From: an uncultured Clostridia bacterium
GTDB taxonomy: Bacteria > Bacillota > Clostridia > Lachnospirales > CAG-274
Length of the DNA stretch: 58,181 nucleotides
Direction: 5' to 3'
NCBI GenBank assembly: GCA_944376805.1
Contig: CALWDX010000015.1
Location: forward strand, 1 to 58,181
Shown here: piece after piece, positions 8,531 through 18,670 of the stretch
How positions within the stretch are numbered: position 1 is the first letter of the stretch
Layout: each line of letters begins with the position of its first letter
Notes under the pieces: generated by a model
Database searches by the model: none
Told to the model about the DNA's origin: nothing
Seen by the model: only the letters and a program-made list of their open reading frames with translations
Translations under genes and position numbers: made by a program

Positions 8531-9742
8531 CTAAATTTTTTCTCCTTTTTCTTTATGTTTTGATGCCATTTTTTTTATCCTCATTTCATCATCTGAAATT
8601 TTAATAATATTTTCTACTCCAGTTTTTAAAAGCTGTTCATCTATAAAAGTAACACCTATACTAGCAGAAACTTTGTAATCTTTTGTCAAATTATCTAAAA
8701 ATTCAATATTTTTATTTATTCTATTTAAAACAATATTTACATCTTCTTTTTCTACATCATTTACAATGATAATAAATTCATCTCCACCAAGCCTAGCTAT
8801 TACATCATTATCTCTAATACAATCTTTTAAAACACTGCTAACATTTATTATATATTCATCTCCTTTTTTGTGTCCTAATGTATCATTTACCTTTTTCAAA
8901 CCATCTATGTCTATAAAAAATATAGCAAAATTAAATATATTATTATCATATTTTTCTTGTAAATTTAATGTTATATATTTTCTATTATAACATCCTGTAA
9001 GTTCATCTTTTAATATTTTATTTTGAATTTCCTTTTTGTTAATATTATTTCTAATTTTTAAAAGTTCTAATTCATCTGACTTCCTTTTAAATACAACCAT
9101 ATTTACACTTTTTATACTATAAAAAAACAATATATAAAATAATATTAAATTTAATATAGGTGCTGCTATAAATATAAGTAAATATTGTAAAAAATATTTT
9201 TCATTTTGTAAAACTATAACATCTACAATTGTATATAATAAAATAAATATAATTATTGATGAAATCATTAAAGAATATGTAGGTTCAGTAGATATCTTTA
9301 TAATATCTTTATAAGATATAAACCTTGAAATTATATAAAAAACTATAAATAAAACTATAAGTAATATTGATAAACCTTGAAAAAATATATCTTTATTATA
9401 AAATATTTCATAAGGTGTTTTTTTTATAATATATGCATATATTGGTATAAATAACATTTGTATTGTACTTATATTAATAACTATTAAACCAGAAAATAAA
9501 AAAGCTTGTATAAACTTAGCTTTTGAAAATATTAAAAATTCTAATGTTAATACAAACAAAACAATAAAATAAGAAACATAATAAGGTGATTTTAAATCAT
9601 AAGCTAAAACCATTAAATATGTATTTAACAGTGACATAATAAAATATATAAATCTTTTATTATTAAATCCAATTAAAACTTTTGACAAATATGCATATAT
9701 ATAATAATTAAAACAAAAAAATATTATAATTGCAATACTCAT
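8531..9742 (-). CDS. Membrane-bound GGDEF protein (putative diguanylate cyclase), I-site present
   Basis: A paralogue of its downstream neighbour: about seven hydrophobic segments (residues 1-215), then a GGDEF domain. The catalytic GGDEF is at 319-323. RDND at 310-313, five residues before it, matches the RxxD inhibitory site, so feedback inhibition by c-di-GMP is expected. I take the second ATG of a tandem ATGATG (9742), six bases after AAGGAGG. A longer reading frame opens at 9796, but that ATG falls between the -35 and -10 of the promoter, so it cannot be in the mRNA. The two genes form an operon. Confidence 0.88.
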   Translation of the reverse strand: MSIAIIIFFCFNYYIYAYLSKVLIGFNNKRFIYFIMSLLNTYLMVLAYDLKSPYYVSYFIVLFVLTLEFLIFSKAKFIQAFLFSGLIVINISTIQMLFIPIYAYIIKKTPYEIFYNKDIFFQGLSILLIVLFIVFYIISRFISYKDIIKISTEPTYSLMISSIIIFILLYTIVDVIVLQNEKYFLQYLLIFIAAPILNLILFYILFFYSIKSVNMVVFKRKSDELELLKIRNNINKKEIQNKILKDELTGCYNRKYITLNLQEKYDNNIFNFAIFFIDIDGLKKVNDTLGHKKGDEYIINVSSVLKDCIRDNDVIARLGGDEFIIIVNDVEKEDVNIVLNRINKNIEFLDNLTKDYKVSASIGVTFIDEQLLKTGVENIIKISDDEMRIKKMASKHKEKGEKI

Positions 9743-9778
9743 CATAAACCTCCTTAGTAATGTATATTTACAAAACAT

Positions 9779-9807
9779 ATTATAATATATATACAAAAAT
9801 TTTACAA
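9779..9807 (-). promoter_or_regulatory. Promoter of the GGDEF operon
   Basis: TTGTAA (9802-9807) and TATAAT (9779-9784) are 17 bases apart on the minus strand. The start point lies about 30 bases upstream of the chosen ATG. Confidence 0.5.
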
Positions 9808-9901
9808 TAAAATTTTGATTTATTTTATATAAAAATTTTATTAATATTATATAATTAAATATACAAATTTTATATAATTTAGTTTAATTTATTTTATATA
9901 A

Positions 9902-9941
9902 AAAAATAACTATTTCTAAAAAATTAGAAATAGTTATTTTT
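9902..9941 (-). terminator. Terminator of the XRE regulator gene
   Basis: A perfect 18-bp inverted repeat (9902-9919 and 9924-9941) with a 4-base loop, followed by a T-run on the minus strand, about 55 bases after the regulator's stop codon. Confidence 0.8.
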
Positions 9942-9994
9942 CTTAGTATACTTAAAGATATTTTTTAATTTTTAGTGTTTTGGGGAAACATAAA

Positions 9995-10378
9995 TTATTC
10001 TATATCTTCTTTTCCTTCTGGTCTATTAGAAGAAACATATTTTTTGAAATTTTTCATTGTACCAATAATAAAATCAAGTTCTTGTTCATCCATACTATTA
10101 ATATATGTTAATATTGTAGTTTTTTTCTTTTCAATACTAGGTTCTTCTTTTACAATCATTTTTTCATCTGCTGGACAAGTTATTAACTTATCTAATGAAA
10201 TACTAAAGAAGTCAGCCATTTTACATAAATTTTTTATACTAGTACCTCTTTGACCTCTTTCAATTAAACCTAAAAATCCAGGAGCAATATTTAATATTTC
10301 AGAAAGTTCATCAATAGTAAGGTTTCTTTTTTGACGTTCAAATCTAACATTTGAACCAATTATCTTATTATAATCCAT
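9995..10378 (-). CDS. XRE-family helix-turn-helix regulator
   Basis: A 127-residue DNA-binding protein with an N-terminal HTH_3 fold (about residues 8-65; LTIDELSEILNIAPGFLGLI marks helices 2 and 3) and a short acidic C-terminal region (about 75-127) that may mediate oligomerisation, as in SinR-like proteins. There is no ligand-binding or peptidase domain. GAGGT precedes the ATG. It is monocistronic, and a 17-base interrupted dyad about 100 bases upstream is a candidate autoregulatory site. Targets cannot be named from sequence. Confidence 0.85.
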   Translation of the reverse strand: MDYNKIIGSNVRFERQKRNLTIDELSEILNIAPGFLGLIERGQRGTSIKNLCKMADFFSISLDKLITCPADEKMIVKEEPSIEKKKTTILTYINSMDEQELDFIIGTMKNFKKYVSSNRPEGKEDIE

Positions 10379-10475
10379 TTTATACCTCCAAATTAGTTTT
10401 AAAATTGTTTTTTAATATAAATTATGTAATAAACTACATATTAATATAATTCTAACACAATTAGTACATCCTTTC

Positions 10476-10492
10476 AATAGCTAATTGCTATT
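10476..10492. promoter_or_regulatory. Interrupted dyad upstream of the XRE gene (candidate operator)
   Basis: AATAGC and GCTATT flank a 5-base centre in the region between purE and the XRE gene. The half-site length and spacing suit an XRE dimer. Assignment is inference from position and symmetry. Confidence 0.3.
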
Positions 10493-10516
10493 TTTATCAA
10501 ATTTTATCGATTTTTG

Positions 10517-11038
10517 TTATAAACTAAAATTTTTAGATAAATACTCTTTATAACCTATTTCTTCTAAACAATTTACTTTATTTAAAACTAACTCATTTAA
10601 ATCTTCTCTATATTTTTGTAATTTTTGTCCTAATTCACTATCAAATGAACCTAATATTTGAGTTGCTAAAAGTCCTGCATTTGCACCACCATTAATAGCT
10701 ACTGTGGCAACTGGTATACCTGCTGGCATTTGTACAATAGAATATAATGAATCTACACCTTTTAATGTTTTAGTCTTTATAGGTACACCTATAACTGGCA
10801 CAGTTGTTATAGCTGCTACCATACCTGGTAAATGTGCTGCACCACCTGCACCAGCTATTATAACTTTTATACCTCTATCTTTTGCATTTTCTGCATATTC
10901 ATATAAACGTTTAGGCGTTCTATGAGCTGAAACAATTGTTAACTCATAATCAATATTAAAGTCATCTAAAATATTTGCTGCCTCACTCATAACTTTTAAA
11001 TCTGAGTCACTTCCCATAATAATTCCTACTTTTGTCAT
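10517..11038 (-). CDS. purE: N5-carboxyaminoimidazole ribonucleotide mutase (class I PurE)
   Basis: Converts N5-CAIR to CAIR in de novo purine synthesis. The 173-residue product shows GSDSDLKVM near the N-terminus (about 9-17), SAHRTP with the catalytic His (about 40-45) and [14 protein letters not shown] (about 71-84). The presence of purK next to it supports the class I (N5-CAIR) reaction rather than direct AIR carboxylation. AGGAGG lies upstream of the ATG, and the gene starts 20 bases after the purK stop. The remaining pur genes are not in the window. Confidence 0.96.
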   Translation of the reverse strand: MTKVGIIMGSDSDLKVMSEAANILDDFNIDYELTIVSAHRTPKRLYEYAENAKDRGIKVIIAGAGGAAHLPGMVAAITTVPVIGVPIKTKTLKGVDSLYSIVQMPAGIPVATVAINGGANAGLLATQILGSFDSELGQKLQKYREDLNELVLNKVNCLEEIGYKEYLSKNFSL

Positions 11039-11058
11039 AATAAAAATCCTCCTATTAT

Positions 11059-12222
11059 TTAATCACATATAAATTTTATTTTATTATATGCATTTATTGC
11101 ATTTTTATCTGCTTCTTCTAATGTTGGCATAATACAAGTTAAATGTCCCATTTTTCTTTTTGGAACAGTTTGTTTTTTACCATATATATGAACAAAAATA
11201 TTTTCAATGTTTAAGGTATCTACAATTCCTGATACTACTGCATCACCTTTATAACCTTCTTCACCTAAAAGATTTATCATAACAGTTGGATTTATTAAAT
11301 TTGTACTTCCTAAAGGTAACCCTAAAATAGCTCTTATATGATTTTCAAATTGACTTGTTATGCAACCCTCTATTGTATAATGTCCTGAATTATGAGGGCG
11401 TGGAGCTATTTCATTTACTAAAACTTCACCTGATTTTGTAACAAAAAATTCTACACAAAACATACCTACACCATTAAATATATTTATAATATCATAAGCT
11501 ATTTTTATTGCTTTTTCTTTACTTTGTTCAGATATATTAGCTGGTACAATTGTTTTATGTAAAATATTATCTATATGTATGTTATTTCCTACTGGATATA
11601 CTTTTATATCATTATTTAAACCACCACAAGCAAGAACAGATACTTCCATATTAAAATCAACAAATTTTTCTACCATTAATGGTGTATTTAAATTAGGATT
11701 TAATGTATTAAATGCTTTTTCTATATCTTCTTCACATTTTATTACATAATTACCTTTTCCATCATATCCCCCTGTACAAGATTTTAATATCATAGGATAT
11801 GAAAACTCTTTACTAATATTTTTTATATCTTCTATACTTTCAACTTTATAAAAATCTGGTACAAGTATATTATTTTCTTTTAAAACAGTTTTTTGAGTAA
11901 ATTTATTTTGTATAATTTTTAATGAACTAGGGCTTGGATAAACTTTATGTCCTAATTCTTCAAGCTTCATAAGACAAATATAATCTATATGTTCAAACTC
12001 ATAAGTTATAACATCACATTTTTTTGCTAAAGAATATATAGCTTCTCTATCTGAAAAACTAGCTACTATATGTTCATCACAAATACTACTAGCAGGACAG
12101 TCTTTTGTTGGGTCTAATATAGTTATATAACAACCTAACTTTTTAGCTTCTAATATCATCATTTTGCCAAGTTGTCCCCCACCTATTATACCTATTTTTT
12201 GATTTAATGGGTAAAAACTCAT
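11059..12222 (-). CDS. purK: N5-carboxyaminoimidazole ribonucleotide synthase PurK
   Basis: ATP-grasp enzyme that carboxylates AIR with ATP and bicarbonate to N5-CAIR, the substrate of PurE. After the N-terminal [12 protein letters not shown] (nucleotide-fold glycine loop) comes the ATP-grasp region, with [15 protein letters not shown] and [20 protein letters not shown], and a C-terminal PurK domain. I choose the ATG at 12222 (MSFYPLN) with GGAG 11 bases away. An in-frame GTG four codons upstream overlaps that GGAG and is unlikely. It is about 387 residues, typical for the family, and is first in the purK-purE operon, divergent from the CDF gene. Confidence 0.95.
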   Translation of the reverse strand: MSFYPLNQKIGIIGGGQLGKMMILEAKKLGCYITILDPTKDCPASSICDEHIVASFSDREAIYSLAKKCDVITYEFEHIDYICLMKLEELGHKVYPSPSSLKIIQNKFTQKTVLKENNILVPDFYKVESIEDIKNISKEFSYPMILKSCTGGYDGKGNYVIKCEEDIEKAFNTLNPNLNTPLMVEKFVDFNMEVSVLACGGLNNDIKVYPVGNNIHIDNILHKTIVPANISEQSKEKAIKIAYDIINIFNGVGMFCVEFFVTKSGEVLVNEIAPRPHNSGHYTIEGCITSQFENHIRAILGLPLGSTNLINPTVMINLLGEEGYKGDAVVSGIVDTLNIENIFVHIYGKKQTVPKRKMGHLTCIMPTLEEADKNAINAYNKIKFICD

Positions 12223-12258
12223 AATCGAAAACACTCCTATTGAAAAATATTTATTGAT

Positions 12259-12287
12259 AGTATAACATAAAAATAGCTATATGTCGA
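12259..12287 (-). promoter_or_regulatory. Promoter of purK-purE
   Basis: TCGACA (12282-12287) and TATACT (12259-12264) are 17 bases apart on the minus strand. The -35 is part of a TGTCGACA palindrome, which might be a regulator site. No purine riboswitch was recognised in the ~30-base leader. Confidence 0.45.
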
Positions 12288-12299
12288 CAATAAAAATGC

Positions 12300-12328
12300 T
12301 TGTGTTATCCTCTCTAATTTGTTATAAT
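12300..12328 (+). promoter_or_regulatory. Promoter of the CDF-ftsK unit
   Basis: TTGTGT (12300-12305) and TATAAT (12323-12328) are 17 bases apart, about 35 bases before the CDF transporter start. Confidence 0.55.
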
Positions 12329-12362
12329 TTTTATTAATGTTATTGTTTTCAAGGAGGTTATA

Positions 12363-13538
12363 ATGACTCATTTATTGATTAGATTATTTATAAAAGACTA
12401 TAAAAATATTAAAGATGAAAATATAAGAAAAAAATATGGTGAACTAGGTAGCTTTGTTGGTATTTTTAGTAATGTAATGCTATTTATTATAAAATTTCTA
12501 GTTGGTGTTTTTATAAATAGTGTTGCTATAATGGCTGACTCTTTTAATAACTTATCTGATAGTTTATCTTCTATAATTACATTAATTGGATTTAAACTGG
12601 GTGCAAAACCTGCTGATGAAGAACACCCTTTTGGACACGGTAGAATGGAATACATATCTGGACTTGTAGTGTCTTTTATTATAATGCTTATAGGATTTCA
12701 ATTTTTAAGAACTTCTTTCTTAAAAATAATAAATCCTGAAACAATATCTTTTAGTTATGTAACTATTTTTATATTATTAATAACAGTAATAATAAAAATA
12801 TGGCAAGCATTTTTTAATATAAAAATAGGTAAATTGATAAATTCATATTCTTTAATAGCTACTGCTACTGATAGTAGAAATGATGTTATTGTAACATCTG
12901 TTACTATATTATCTTTAATTATATTTAAATTTTTTAATCTTAATTTAGATGGTTATTTTGGAATAATTGTAGCTATATTTTTAATGTATTCTGGTTTTAA
13001 TCTTGCTAAAGAAACACTATCACCTCTTTTAGGTGAAGCTATTGACAATGAACTTGCTGAAAAAATAAAGTATATTGCATTAAGTTATAATGGTGTTATA
13101 GGTGTTCACGATATATTAGTTCATAATTATGGTCCAAATAAAAGCATAGCTTCTTTACATGTTGAAGTACCTAGTAATGTTGATATTACTAAATCTCACG
13201 AAATAATAGACCTTATAGAAAAACAAATTCAAGAAGAACTTAATATATTTTTAACTATTCATATGGACCCTGTAAATGTAGATGATGAACGTATACAAAC
13301 TATTGTAAATACTATAAGAAATGTATTTAAAAACTATGATGAAGAACTAGATACTCACGACCATAGACTTGTAGATGGTGAAAATAGAATAAATTTTATA
13401 TTTGATTTAGTTATACCTTATAACTTTTCAAAAGAAAAAGAAAAACATCTTATATCTGATATAAAAAATAGTGTAAAAAATATAGATAATAGATATAAGT
13501 GTATTATAAATATAGAAAAAAGTTTTATTAATAAATAA
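12363..13538 (+). CDS. Cation diffusion facilitator family metal efflux protein
   Basis: A membrane antiporter of the CDF family, exporting divalent metals (Zn, Mn, Co, Cd or Fe) in exchange for protons. Six membrane segments are expected within residues ~30-225. Segment 2 carries ADSFNNLSDS (metal site Asp residues), followed by EEHPFGHGRMEY. Segment 5 carries a second metal-site pattern (ATDSRNDV). The cytosolic C-terminal domain (about 230-300) has GVHDILVHNYG. A further ~80 residues, with HDHRLVDGE, extend the usual length to 391. AAGGAGG precedes the ATG. Metal specificity cannot be fixed from the sequence. Confidence 0.92.
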   Translation: MTHLLIRLFIKDYKNIKDENIRKKYGELGSFVGIFSNVMLFIIKFLVGVFINSVAIMADSFNNLSDSLSSIITLIGFKLGAKPADEEHPFGHGRMEYISGLVVSFIIMLIGFQFLRTSFLKIINPETISFSYVTIFILLITVIIKIWQAFFNIKIGKLINSYSLIATATDSRNDVIVTSVTILSLIIFKFFNLNLDGYFGIIVAIFLMYSGFNLAKETLSPLLGEAIDNELAEKIKYIALSYNGVIGVHDILVHNYGPNKSIASLHVEVPSNVDITKSHEIIDLIEKQIQEELNIFLTIHMDPVNVDDERIQTIVNTIRNVFKNYDEELDTHDHRLVDGENRINFIFDLVIPYNFSKEKEKHLISDIKNSVKNIDNRYKCIINIEKSFINK

Positions 13539-13562
13539 TTTTACTAAAAAGGAAGTTTATAA

Positions 13563-16500
13563 ATGGCTAAAACAGAAAATAAAAAGGATAACTCAAAAAA
13601 TAATAAGACAAACCCTATTAGCCCTATTACTAGTAATCTATCTTTAGAAATAACTTGTATACTTATAATTTGTTTTAGCATATTACTTATAATAAGTATA
13701 TATTTTAGTAGTGGTGGTTTTTTAGGTAAAGCATTAAGTAGTTTTTTCAAAGGTTTGTTTGGTATAGGAGCTTATTTTTTACCTATAATAATGATTGGTT
13801 GTAGTATTTACATATTTTTTAAGCAAGAGAAAAAAATAAATATTTTTAAACTTATTTTATCTATTATACTATTTATCCTTTTAGTAAGTTTTTTTCATAT
13901 TATAACTAGACAAGATATAAATAATTTTTCAAGTTATTTTATATACTTATCTAATGAATACACAACTGCTAAATTTTTAGATGGTGGTATTTTAGGTGCT
14001 TTAGTAGGTGATTTACTTGTAAAAGTAATAGGTGCTTTGGCAAGTTATATTGTAATAATAATATTATTTATTGCAAGTTTATTTTTATTAACTGGTAAAT
14101 CATTTTTTAATAGTTTACATTCTAGCTTAAAAAATTTATCTGATTATTTTTACTATGAATATGATATTGACAAAGAACCTGAAAAAAATGTAGATAGTAA
14201 AAAAAATATTAGTCTAAATATTTTTTCTAGAATAAAAGAAAAAGTAAATGATTTTAAAACTAATCAATATATTGAAGAAGATGAAGAAATAGAACAACTA
14301 CCACCTCCTCCTATAAGTGTAAGAACCCCTAAAAAATTACCTGACCCATATATGGTAATGGAAAATAGTGAAGATTTTGAAATACCTAGAAGAACTATAA
14401 AAAAATATAACAATTATCTTTTTGATGGTATAGATAAATATAAACGTATTGAAAAACCTGTGTTTTTTGATATGAATAAAAATAATAAAAGTAATAAAGA
14501 TAGAAAAATTTTATTTGCAATAGATGAAATAAATAAAGCAAAAAAAGATAAAGAAAATAATAATAACTTTAATAATTTTAATAACTTTAATAATTTTAAT
14601 AATAATGATATTAATAATAATATTCAACAAGAACCCCAAATTCCTAATAACATAAATTTTAATAATCAAAATTTTAATAATAATGAAAATATATATTCTA
14701 CAACTGCAAATATAATTAAAGATTTTGAAAAAGATAAAAATAATCAACAAAATAAAACCTTATTAAAAGTTAAAAATAAAAACAATTATATAAATAATGT
14801 AACTAATAAAAGAAAAAATGATGATTTAATTAAAAATAATAAATATAATATTGATTTAAAATTTGCAAATAACAATTCTATTGATGATATTTTTGAAAAT
14901 CCACCAGAACAATTTTTATCTAATGATATAGAGCAAACACATTTAGATAATTTAGATGAATTTTATACCTTTGATGATAATGAAATAGAAAATGAATATA
15001 CTATACCATATGATTATATTGACAAAAATATTACACAACAAAATACTATTAGATATGAACCTATTAAAAATATAGAAAAAATTAAAACAATAAATAAAAA
15101 TAATAGTGTTCAAAATACTAACAATATAGAAAACAAAAATTTATTAGATGACTTATTAATATCTGATGAAGATTTTGACACAAAAGAAGAAAATAAAACA
15201 AATAAAGAAAATACTATTAATGATAAATCAAACTTTATAGAAAAAGATGATGATGATTTTATTGTTATAAATCAAAATGTTGACAAATATGAAGAAAAAG
15301 TGCAAAATATAAAAGAGCCTATTATTATAAGACCTGATGTTGAAAAAATGGTAAATAAATCTGAAGTTGAAGAAGATATAAAAAAAGAATATGTATTTCC
15401 TAAATTATCATTTTTAGAAAAAAACCTAAATGAAAATACTGATAATAATGATATGGAACTTAGAGAAAACTCTTATATATTAGTAAAAACATTAAAAAGT
15501 TTTAATGTTAATGCTCAAGTTATTAATATAAGCCAAGGTCCTTCTGTTACAAGATATGAATTATCTATTGAAGATGGTATTAAAGTAAGCAAAATATTAG
15601 GGCTTGCTGATAATCTTGCACTTAGTTTAGCTGCTAGTTCTATAAGAATAGAAGCACCTATACCTGGTAAATCTGCTGTTGGTATAGAAATACCTAATAA
15701 AGAAGTCAAAAGTGTATTTTTAAGTGAAGTAATTTGTGCTGAAAAATTTCAAAAATTCCCTTCTAAAGTTGCTTTTGGTTTAGGTAAAGATATAACGGGT
15801 AATGTTATTGTTACAGATATTGCAAAGATGCCTCATATGCTTATAGCTGGTGCTACTGGTTCTGGTAAAAGTGTTTGTATAAATACACTTATAACTAGTA
15901 TTTTATATAAGGCTAATCCTGAAGAAGTTAAACTTATGATGATTGACCCAAAAGTAGTAGAACTTAGTGTTTATAATGGTATACCACACCTTTTAACACC
16001 TGTTGTTACAGAACCTGAAAAAGCTGCTGGTGTTTTAAATTGGGCTGTTTCTGAAATGATGGAAAGATATAATCTTTTTGCACAAACAGGTACAAGAAAT
16101 CTTGTTGGTTATAATTCTTTAAAAGAAGAAAATAATGAACCAAAACTACCTCAAATTATTATAATTATTGATGAACTTGCTGACCTTATGATGGTTGCTG
16201 CAAAAGAAGTTGAGGCATCTATTTGTCGTCTTGCACAACTTGCAAGAGCTGCTGGTATACACCTTATTATAGCTACTCAAAGGCCTTCTGTTGATGTTAT
16301 TACTGGTCTTATTAAAGCTAATATCCCTTCTAGAATTGCTTTTGCCGTTTCTAGTGGTACAGACTCTCGTACGGTTTTAGATACTGTTGGAGCTGAAAAA
16401 CTTTTAGGTAAAGGTGATATGTTATTTAGGTCAGTTGATATGAACAAACCTTTAAGGATACAAGGTGCTTTTATTTCAGACAAAGAAGTAGAAAATATTG

Positions 16501-16829
16501 TAACTTTTATAAAACAAAATAGTTCACCTAACTATGATGAAACCATAATCAATAAAATCGAAAATTCTACAAAATCTAATGATAGTATGTCTTCTGAAAA
16601 TTCTGATGAACTTACAGAAGATGTTATAGCATTTTTAGTAAAAAAAGGAAAAGCATCTACATCTATGATACAACGTCAATTTAGAATAGGCTATAATCGT
16701 GCTGCTAGAATAATAGAAGAACTAGAAGATAGAGGCATAGTATCTTCAGAGAATGGTAGCAAACAGCGTGATGTCTTAATGGATAGATATCAATATGAAG
16801 AATACTTAAATAGATATAACAATTATTAA
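13563..16829 (+). CDS. ftsK: FtsK/SpoIIIE-family DNA translocase
   Basis: ATP-driven septal DNA pump that clears chromosome ends during division or moves DNA into the forespore. Four or five membrane helices fill residues ~25-190. A very long Asn/Lys/Asp-rich linker (about 200-610) contains a (NNF)4 repeat. The motor has Walker A GATGSGKS at 763-770 and Walker [12 protein letters not shown]. The C-terminal winged-helix gamma domain (about 1018-1080; [20 protein letters not shown]) reads KOPS/SRS-type sequences. At 1088 residues it is longer than B. subtilis SpoIIIE because of the linker. The start has AAGGAAG and lies 24 bases after the CDF gene. FtsK and SpoIIIE roles cannot be separated here. 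Confidence 0.95.
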   Translation: MAKTENKKDNSKNNKTNPISPITSNLSLEITCILIICFSILLIISIYFSSGGFLGKALSSFFKGLFGIGAYFLPIIMIGCSIYIFFKQEKKINIFKLILSIILFILLVSFFHIITRQDINNFSSYFIYLSNEYTTAKFLDGGILGALVGDLLVKVIGALASYIVIIILFIASLFLLTGKSFFNSLHSSLKNLSDYFYYEYDIDKEPEKNVDSKKNISLNIFSRIKEKVNDFKTNQYIEEDEEIEQLPPPPISVRTPKKLPDPYMVMENSEDFEIPRRTIKKYNNYLFDGIDKYKRIEKPVFFDMNKNNKSNKDRKILFAIDEINKAKKDKENNNNFNNFNNFNNFNNNDINNNIQQEPQIPNNINFNNQNFNNNENIYSTTANIIKDFEKDKNNQQNKTLLKVKNKNNYINNVTNKRKNDDLIKNNKYNIDLKFANNNSIDDIFENPPEQFLSNDIEQTHLDNLDEFYTFDDNEIENEYTIPYDYIDKNITQQNTIRYEPIKNIEKIKTINKNNSVQNTNNIENKNLLDDLLISDEDFDTKEENKTNKENTINDKSNFIEKDDDDFIVINQNVDKYEEKVQNIKEPIIIRPDVEKMVNKSEVEEDIKKEYVFPKLSFLEKNLNENTDNNDMELRENSYILVKTLKSFNVNAQVINISQGPSVTRYELSIEDGIKVSKILGLADNLALSLAASSIRIEAPIPGKSAVGIEIPNKEVKSVFLSEVICAEKFQKFPSKVAFGLGKDITGNVIVTDIAKMPHMLIAGATGSGKSVCINTLITSILYKANPEEVKLMMIDPKVVELSVYNGIPHLLTPVVTEPEKAAGVLNWAVSEMMERYNLFAQTGTRNLVGYNSLKEENNEPKLPQIIIIIDELADLMMVAAKEVEASICRLAQLARAAGIHLIIATQRPSVDVITGLIKANIPSRIAFAVSSGTDSRTVLDTVGAEKLLGKGDMLFRSVDMNKPLRIQGAFISDKEVENIVTFIKQNSSPNYDETIINKIENSTKSNDSMSSENSDELTEDVIAFLVKKGKASTSMIQRQFRIGYNRAARIIEELEDRGIVSSENGSKQRDVLMDRYQYEEYLNRYNNY
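14562..14597 (+). repeat. Perfect 18-bp tandem duplication in the ftsK linker
   Basis: AATAACTTTAATAATTTT occurs twice head to tail (14562-14579 and 14580-14597), encoding (Asn-Asn-Phe)4 in frame. Each unit is itself two near-identical 9-mers. A copy-number change would keep the frame. Confidence 0.9.
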
Positions 16830-16852
16830 ACACACATTTAAGGAGAAATTTT

Positions 16853-17926
16853 ATGAAAAAATCAATTCTAACCATATTAATTTTAGAAATTTTACTTATT
16901 GTTTTAGTTTTTTCATCTACAAAAACAACTAAAATTAAAGAAAATACAAGTGTACAAACCCTTGTACAAAAAGAACTTAAAGAAAATGAAAATGCATCTA
17001 TGAACTACTTATTAAAATATCCTACAATAGATGGTTATGAACCTGTTATGGAATTATATGGGGAAGCTGCTATACAAACTTCTAATAAAGAAGCTATGTT
17101 TTCAATAGATACTATCAATACTAAAGATATTGACATAGAAACTTTCTTTAAAGAGCAAGAAGAAATATTCTCAAGTTTTGGAAATTATGAGCTTGTATCT
17201 GAAAATACTTCTACATTAAATGATAGAACTATGCAAAAGAAAATTTATCATATTAATGCGGATTTATATGAACTTTATGCAATGATTGGTATTGTAGAAA
17301 TAAAAGGTGTAAATGATAAAGTAATAGCAGTTGTAGGTAATGTACAATCTTTAGATTATGAAAAAGATTTTGATACTTTATTAAATTCAACAAACTATAC
17401 AAAAATATCTATTGATGAAACAAGATTATTTGATAGTGAATTAGAAAACTTTACTATGTCTGTTTTACCTAATTGGAAAAGACTTGAAAAAGTTATTCCT
17501 TTTAGCTTCTATAAAGAAGATGAAAATAGTACTACTTTCTTAATTGCTAATAGTGCTAATAAAGCAGATACAGAACCAATGGAAGCATTTAAAAATGTTA
17601 CAGAGGCTATGCTTTCTGAACAAACAGCTAGTCTTGTGGAAGATTCTAAAGTAGAAACAATAAAAGATAAAACTATTACAACTTCTATTATTAAATATTC
17701 AGATGCACCTATTACAACTTTAATTTCATTAGTAGAATTTAAAGATGCTAATACATTTGTATTAGTAAGGTCTGATATTTCAATAAAAGTAAATCCTTCA
17801 GACATTCAAACAGAAGAAGACCTTAACAATGTTTTAAATAGTTCTGAAAATGAAAAAATTACTAATAATCTTATGACAGAATTAGATACTATAATAAAAT
17901 CTATTAATTTAAAAGAAATAAGTTAA
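16853..17926 (+). CDS. Membrane-anchored or exported protein of unknown function
   Basis: I do not recognise this 357-residue protein. It has an N-terminal hydrophobic segment (about 4-21) without a lipobox cysteine, then a Ser/Thr/Glu-rich extracytoplasmic region with no repeated motif. AAGGAG precedes the ATG, 23 bases after ftsK, so it may be cotranscribed. The last codons read KEIS then TAA, but the frame continues past the stop for 14 sense codons (QTEASSETTTNSEE) to a second TAA at 17969-17971. This acidic Ser/Thr tail resembles the C-terminal tail of the class A PBP in this window, suggesting the first stop may be a recent nonsense change. Confidence 0.75.
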   Translation: MKKSILTILILEILLIVLVFSSTKTTKIKENTSVQTLVQKELKENENASMNYLLKYPTIDGYEPVMELYGEAAIQTSNKEAMFSIDTINTKDIDIETFFKEQEEIFSSFGNYELVSENTSTLNDRTMQKKIYHINADLYELYAMIGIVEIKGVNDKVIAVVGNVQSLDYEKDFDTLLNSTNYTKISIDETRLFDSELENFTMSVLPNWKRLEKVIPFSFYKEDENSTTFLIANSANKADTEPMEAFKNVTEAMLSEQTASLVEDSKVETIKDKTITTSIIKYSDAPITTLISLVEFKDANTFVLVRSDISIKVNPSDIQTEEDLNNVLNSSENEKITNNLMTELDTIIKSINLKEIS

Positions 17927-17979
17927 CAAACAGAAGCTTCTAGTGAAACTACTACTAATTCTGAAGAATAAAAATATAA

Positions 17980-18002
17980 GGGTGTAGACAAAGTCTACAC
18001 CC
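17980..18002. terminator. Terminator between the unknown plus-strand gene and nanE
   Basis: A 10-bp perfect stem GGGTGTAGAC/GTCTACACCC with a 3-base loop overlaps the nanE stop codon. T-rich sequence follows on the minus strand (end of the nan operon) and a short TTTT on the plus strand. Confidence 0.75.
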
Positions 18003-18639
18003 CTTTTAAAGCCTCTGAAAAAGTTTTTGTTATTAATTGTGGTCTTGTTATAGCACTACCTACAACAACAGCATAAGCTCCCATATCAATTGCTTTTCTT
18101 GCTTGTTCTGGTGTATTAAAATTACCCTCTGCTATAACTTTTGCATTTTTACAATCTTTTATAAGTTTTTCTAATACTTCAAATTTTTCTATACCTTTAG
18201 ATTGTTCTGTATATCCTATTAAAGTAGTTCCTACATAATCAAAGCCTAATTTATCTGCTCGTATACCTTCTTCATAAGTAGATATATCTGCCATAAATTT
18301 CTGATTTTTATATTTTTCTATTATTTCTTTTAAAAAATTTTCATCTTGATTCATTGTAGCATCAACAGCTATAATATCTACACCTTCTTCTATAAGCTGC
18401 TCAACCTCTTTCATTGTTGGTGTAATATAAGGTATAATATTTTCATAATCTTTTTTTATAATTCCAATAATAGGTAAATTTACATTTTTTTTAATCTCTT
18501 TTATGTCTTCTATACTATTAGCTCTTATACCTACTGCTCCACCTTCATATGATGCCAATGCCATTTTACCCATTATAAAAGAACTATGCAGAGGCTCATT
18601 TTCTAAAGCCTGACACGATACTATAAGTCCTTTTTCCAT
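17995..18639 (-). CDS. nanE: N-acetylmannosamine-6-phosphate 2-epimerase
   Basis: Cytosolic TIM-barrel enzyme converting ManNAc-6-P to GlcNAc-6-P, the step that joins sialic-acid breakdown to amino-sugar metabolism. The 214-residue product has the family pattern: [15 protein letters not shown] at the N-terminus, [32 protein letters not shown], and near the C-terminus [15 protein letters not shown] and [14 protein letters not shown] (phosphate-binding loop). AAGGAGG lies 7 bases before the ATG. It is last in the nan operon, 31 bases after the sialidase gene, and ends in a terminator. Confidence 0.96.
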   Translation of the reverse strand: MEKGLIVSCQALENEPLHSSFIMGKMALASYEGGAVGIRANSIEDIKEIKKNVNLPIIGIIKKDYENIIPYITPTMKEVEQLIEEGVDIIAVDATMNQDENFLKEIIEKYKNQKFMADISTYEEGIRADKLGFDYVGTTLIGYTEQSKGIEKFEVLEKLIKDCKNAKVIAEGNFNTPEQARKAIDMGAYAVVVGSAITRPQLITKTFSEALKGV

Positions 18640-18670
18640 AAATAAACCTCCTTATGCTTTTACTAGCTGT

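Noticed and set aside
9743..9796. Longer N-terminus for the upstream GGDEF protein (ATG at 9796)
   Set aside because: That ATG lies between the -35 and -10 elements; AAGGAGG is placed for the ATGATG at 9745-9740.
14540..14700. CRISPR-like or microsatellite array
   Set aside because: The repeats are in-frame codons of the Asn-rich ftsK linker with no spacers; no CRISPR array exists in the window.
14511..14750. Minus-strand Ile-rich frame opposite the ftsK linker
   Set aside because: It is the complement of the Asn/Lys-rich low-complexity linker; no SD and no independent support.
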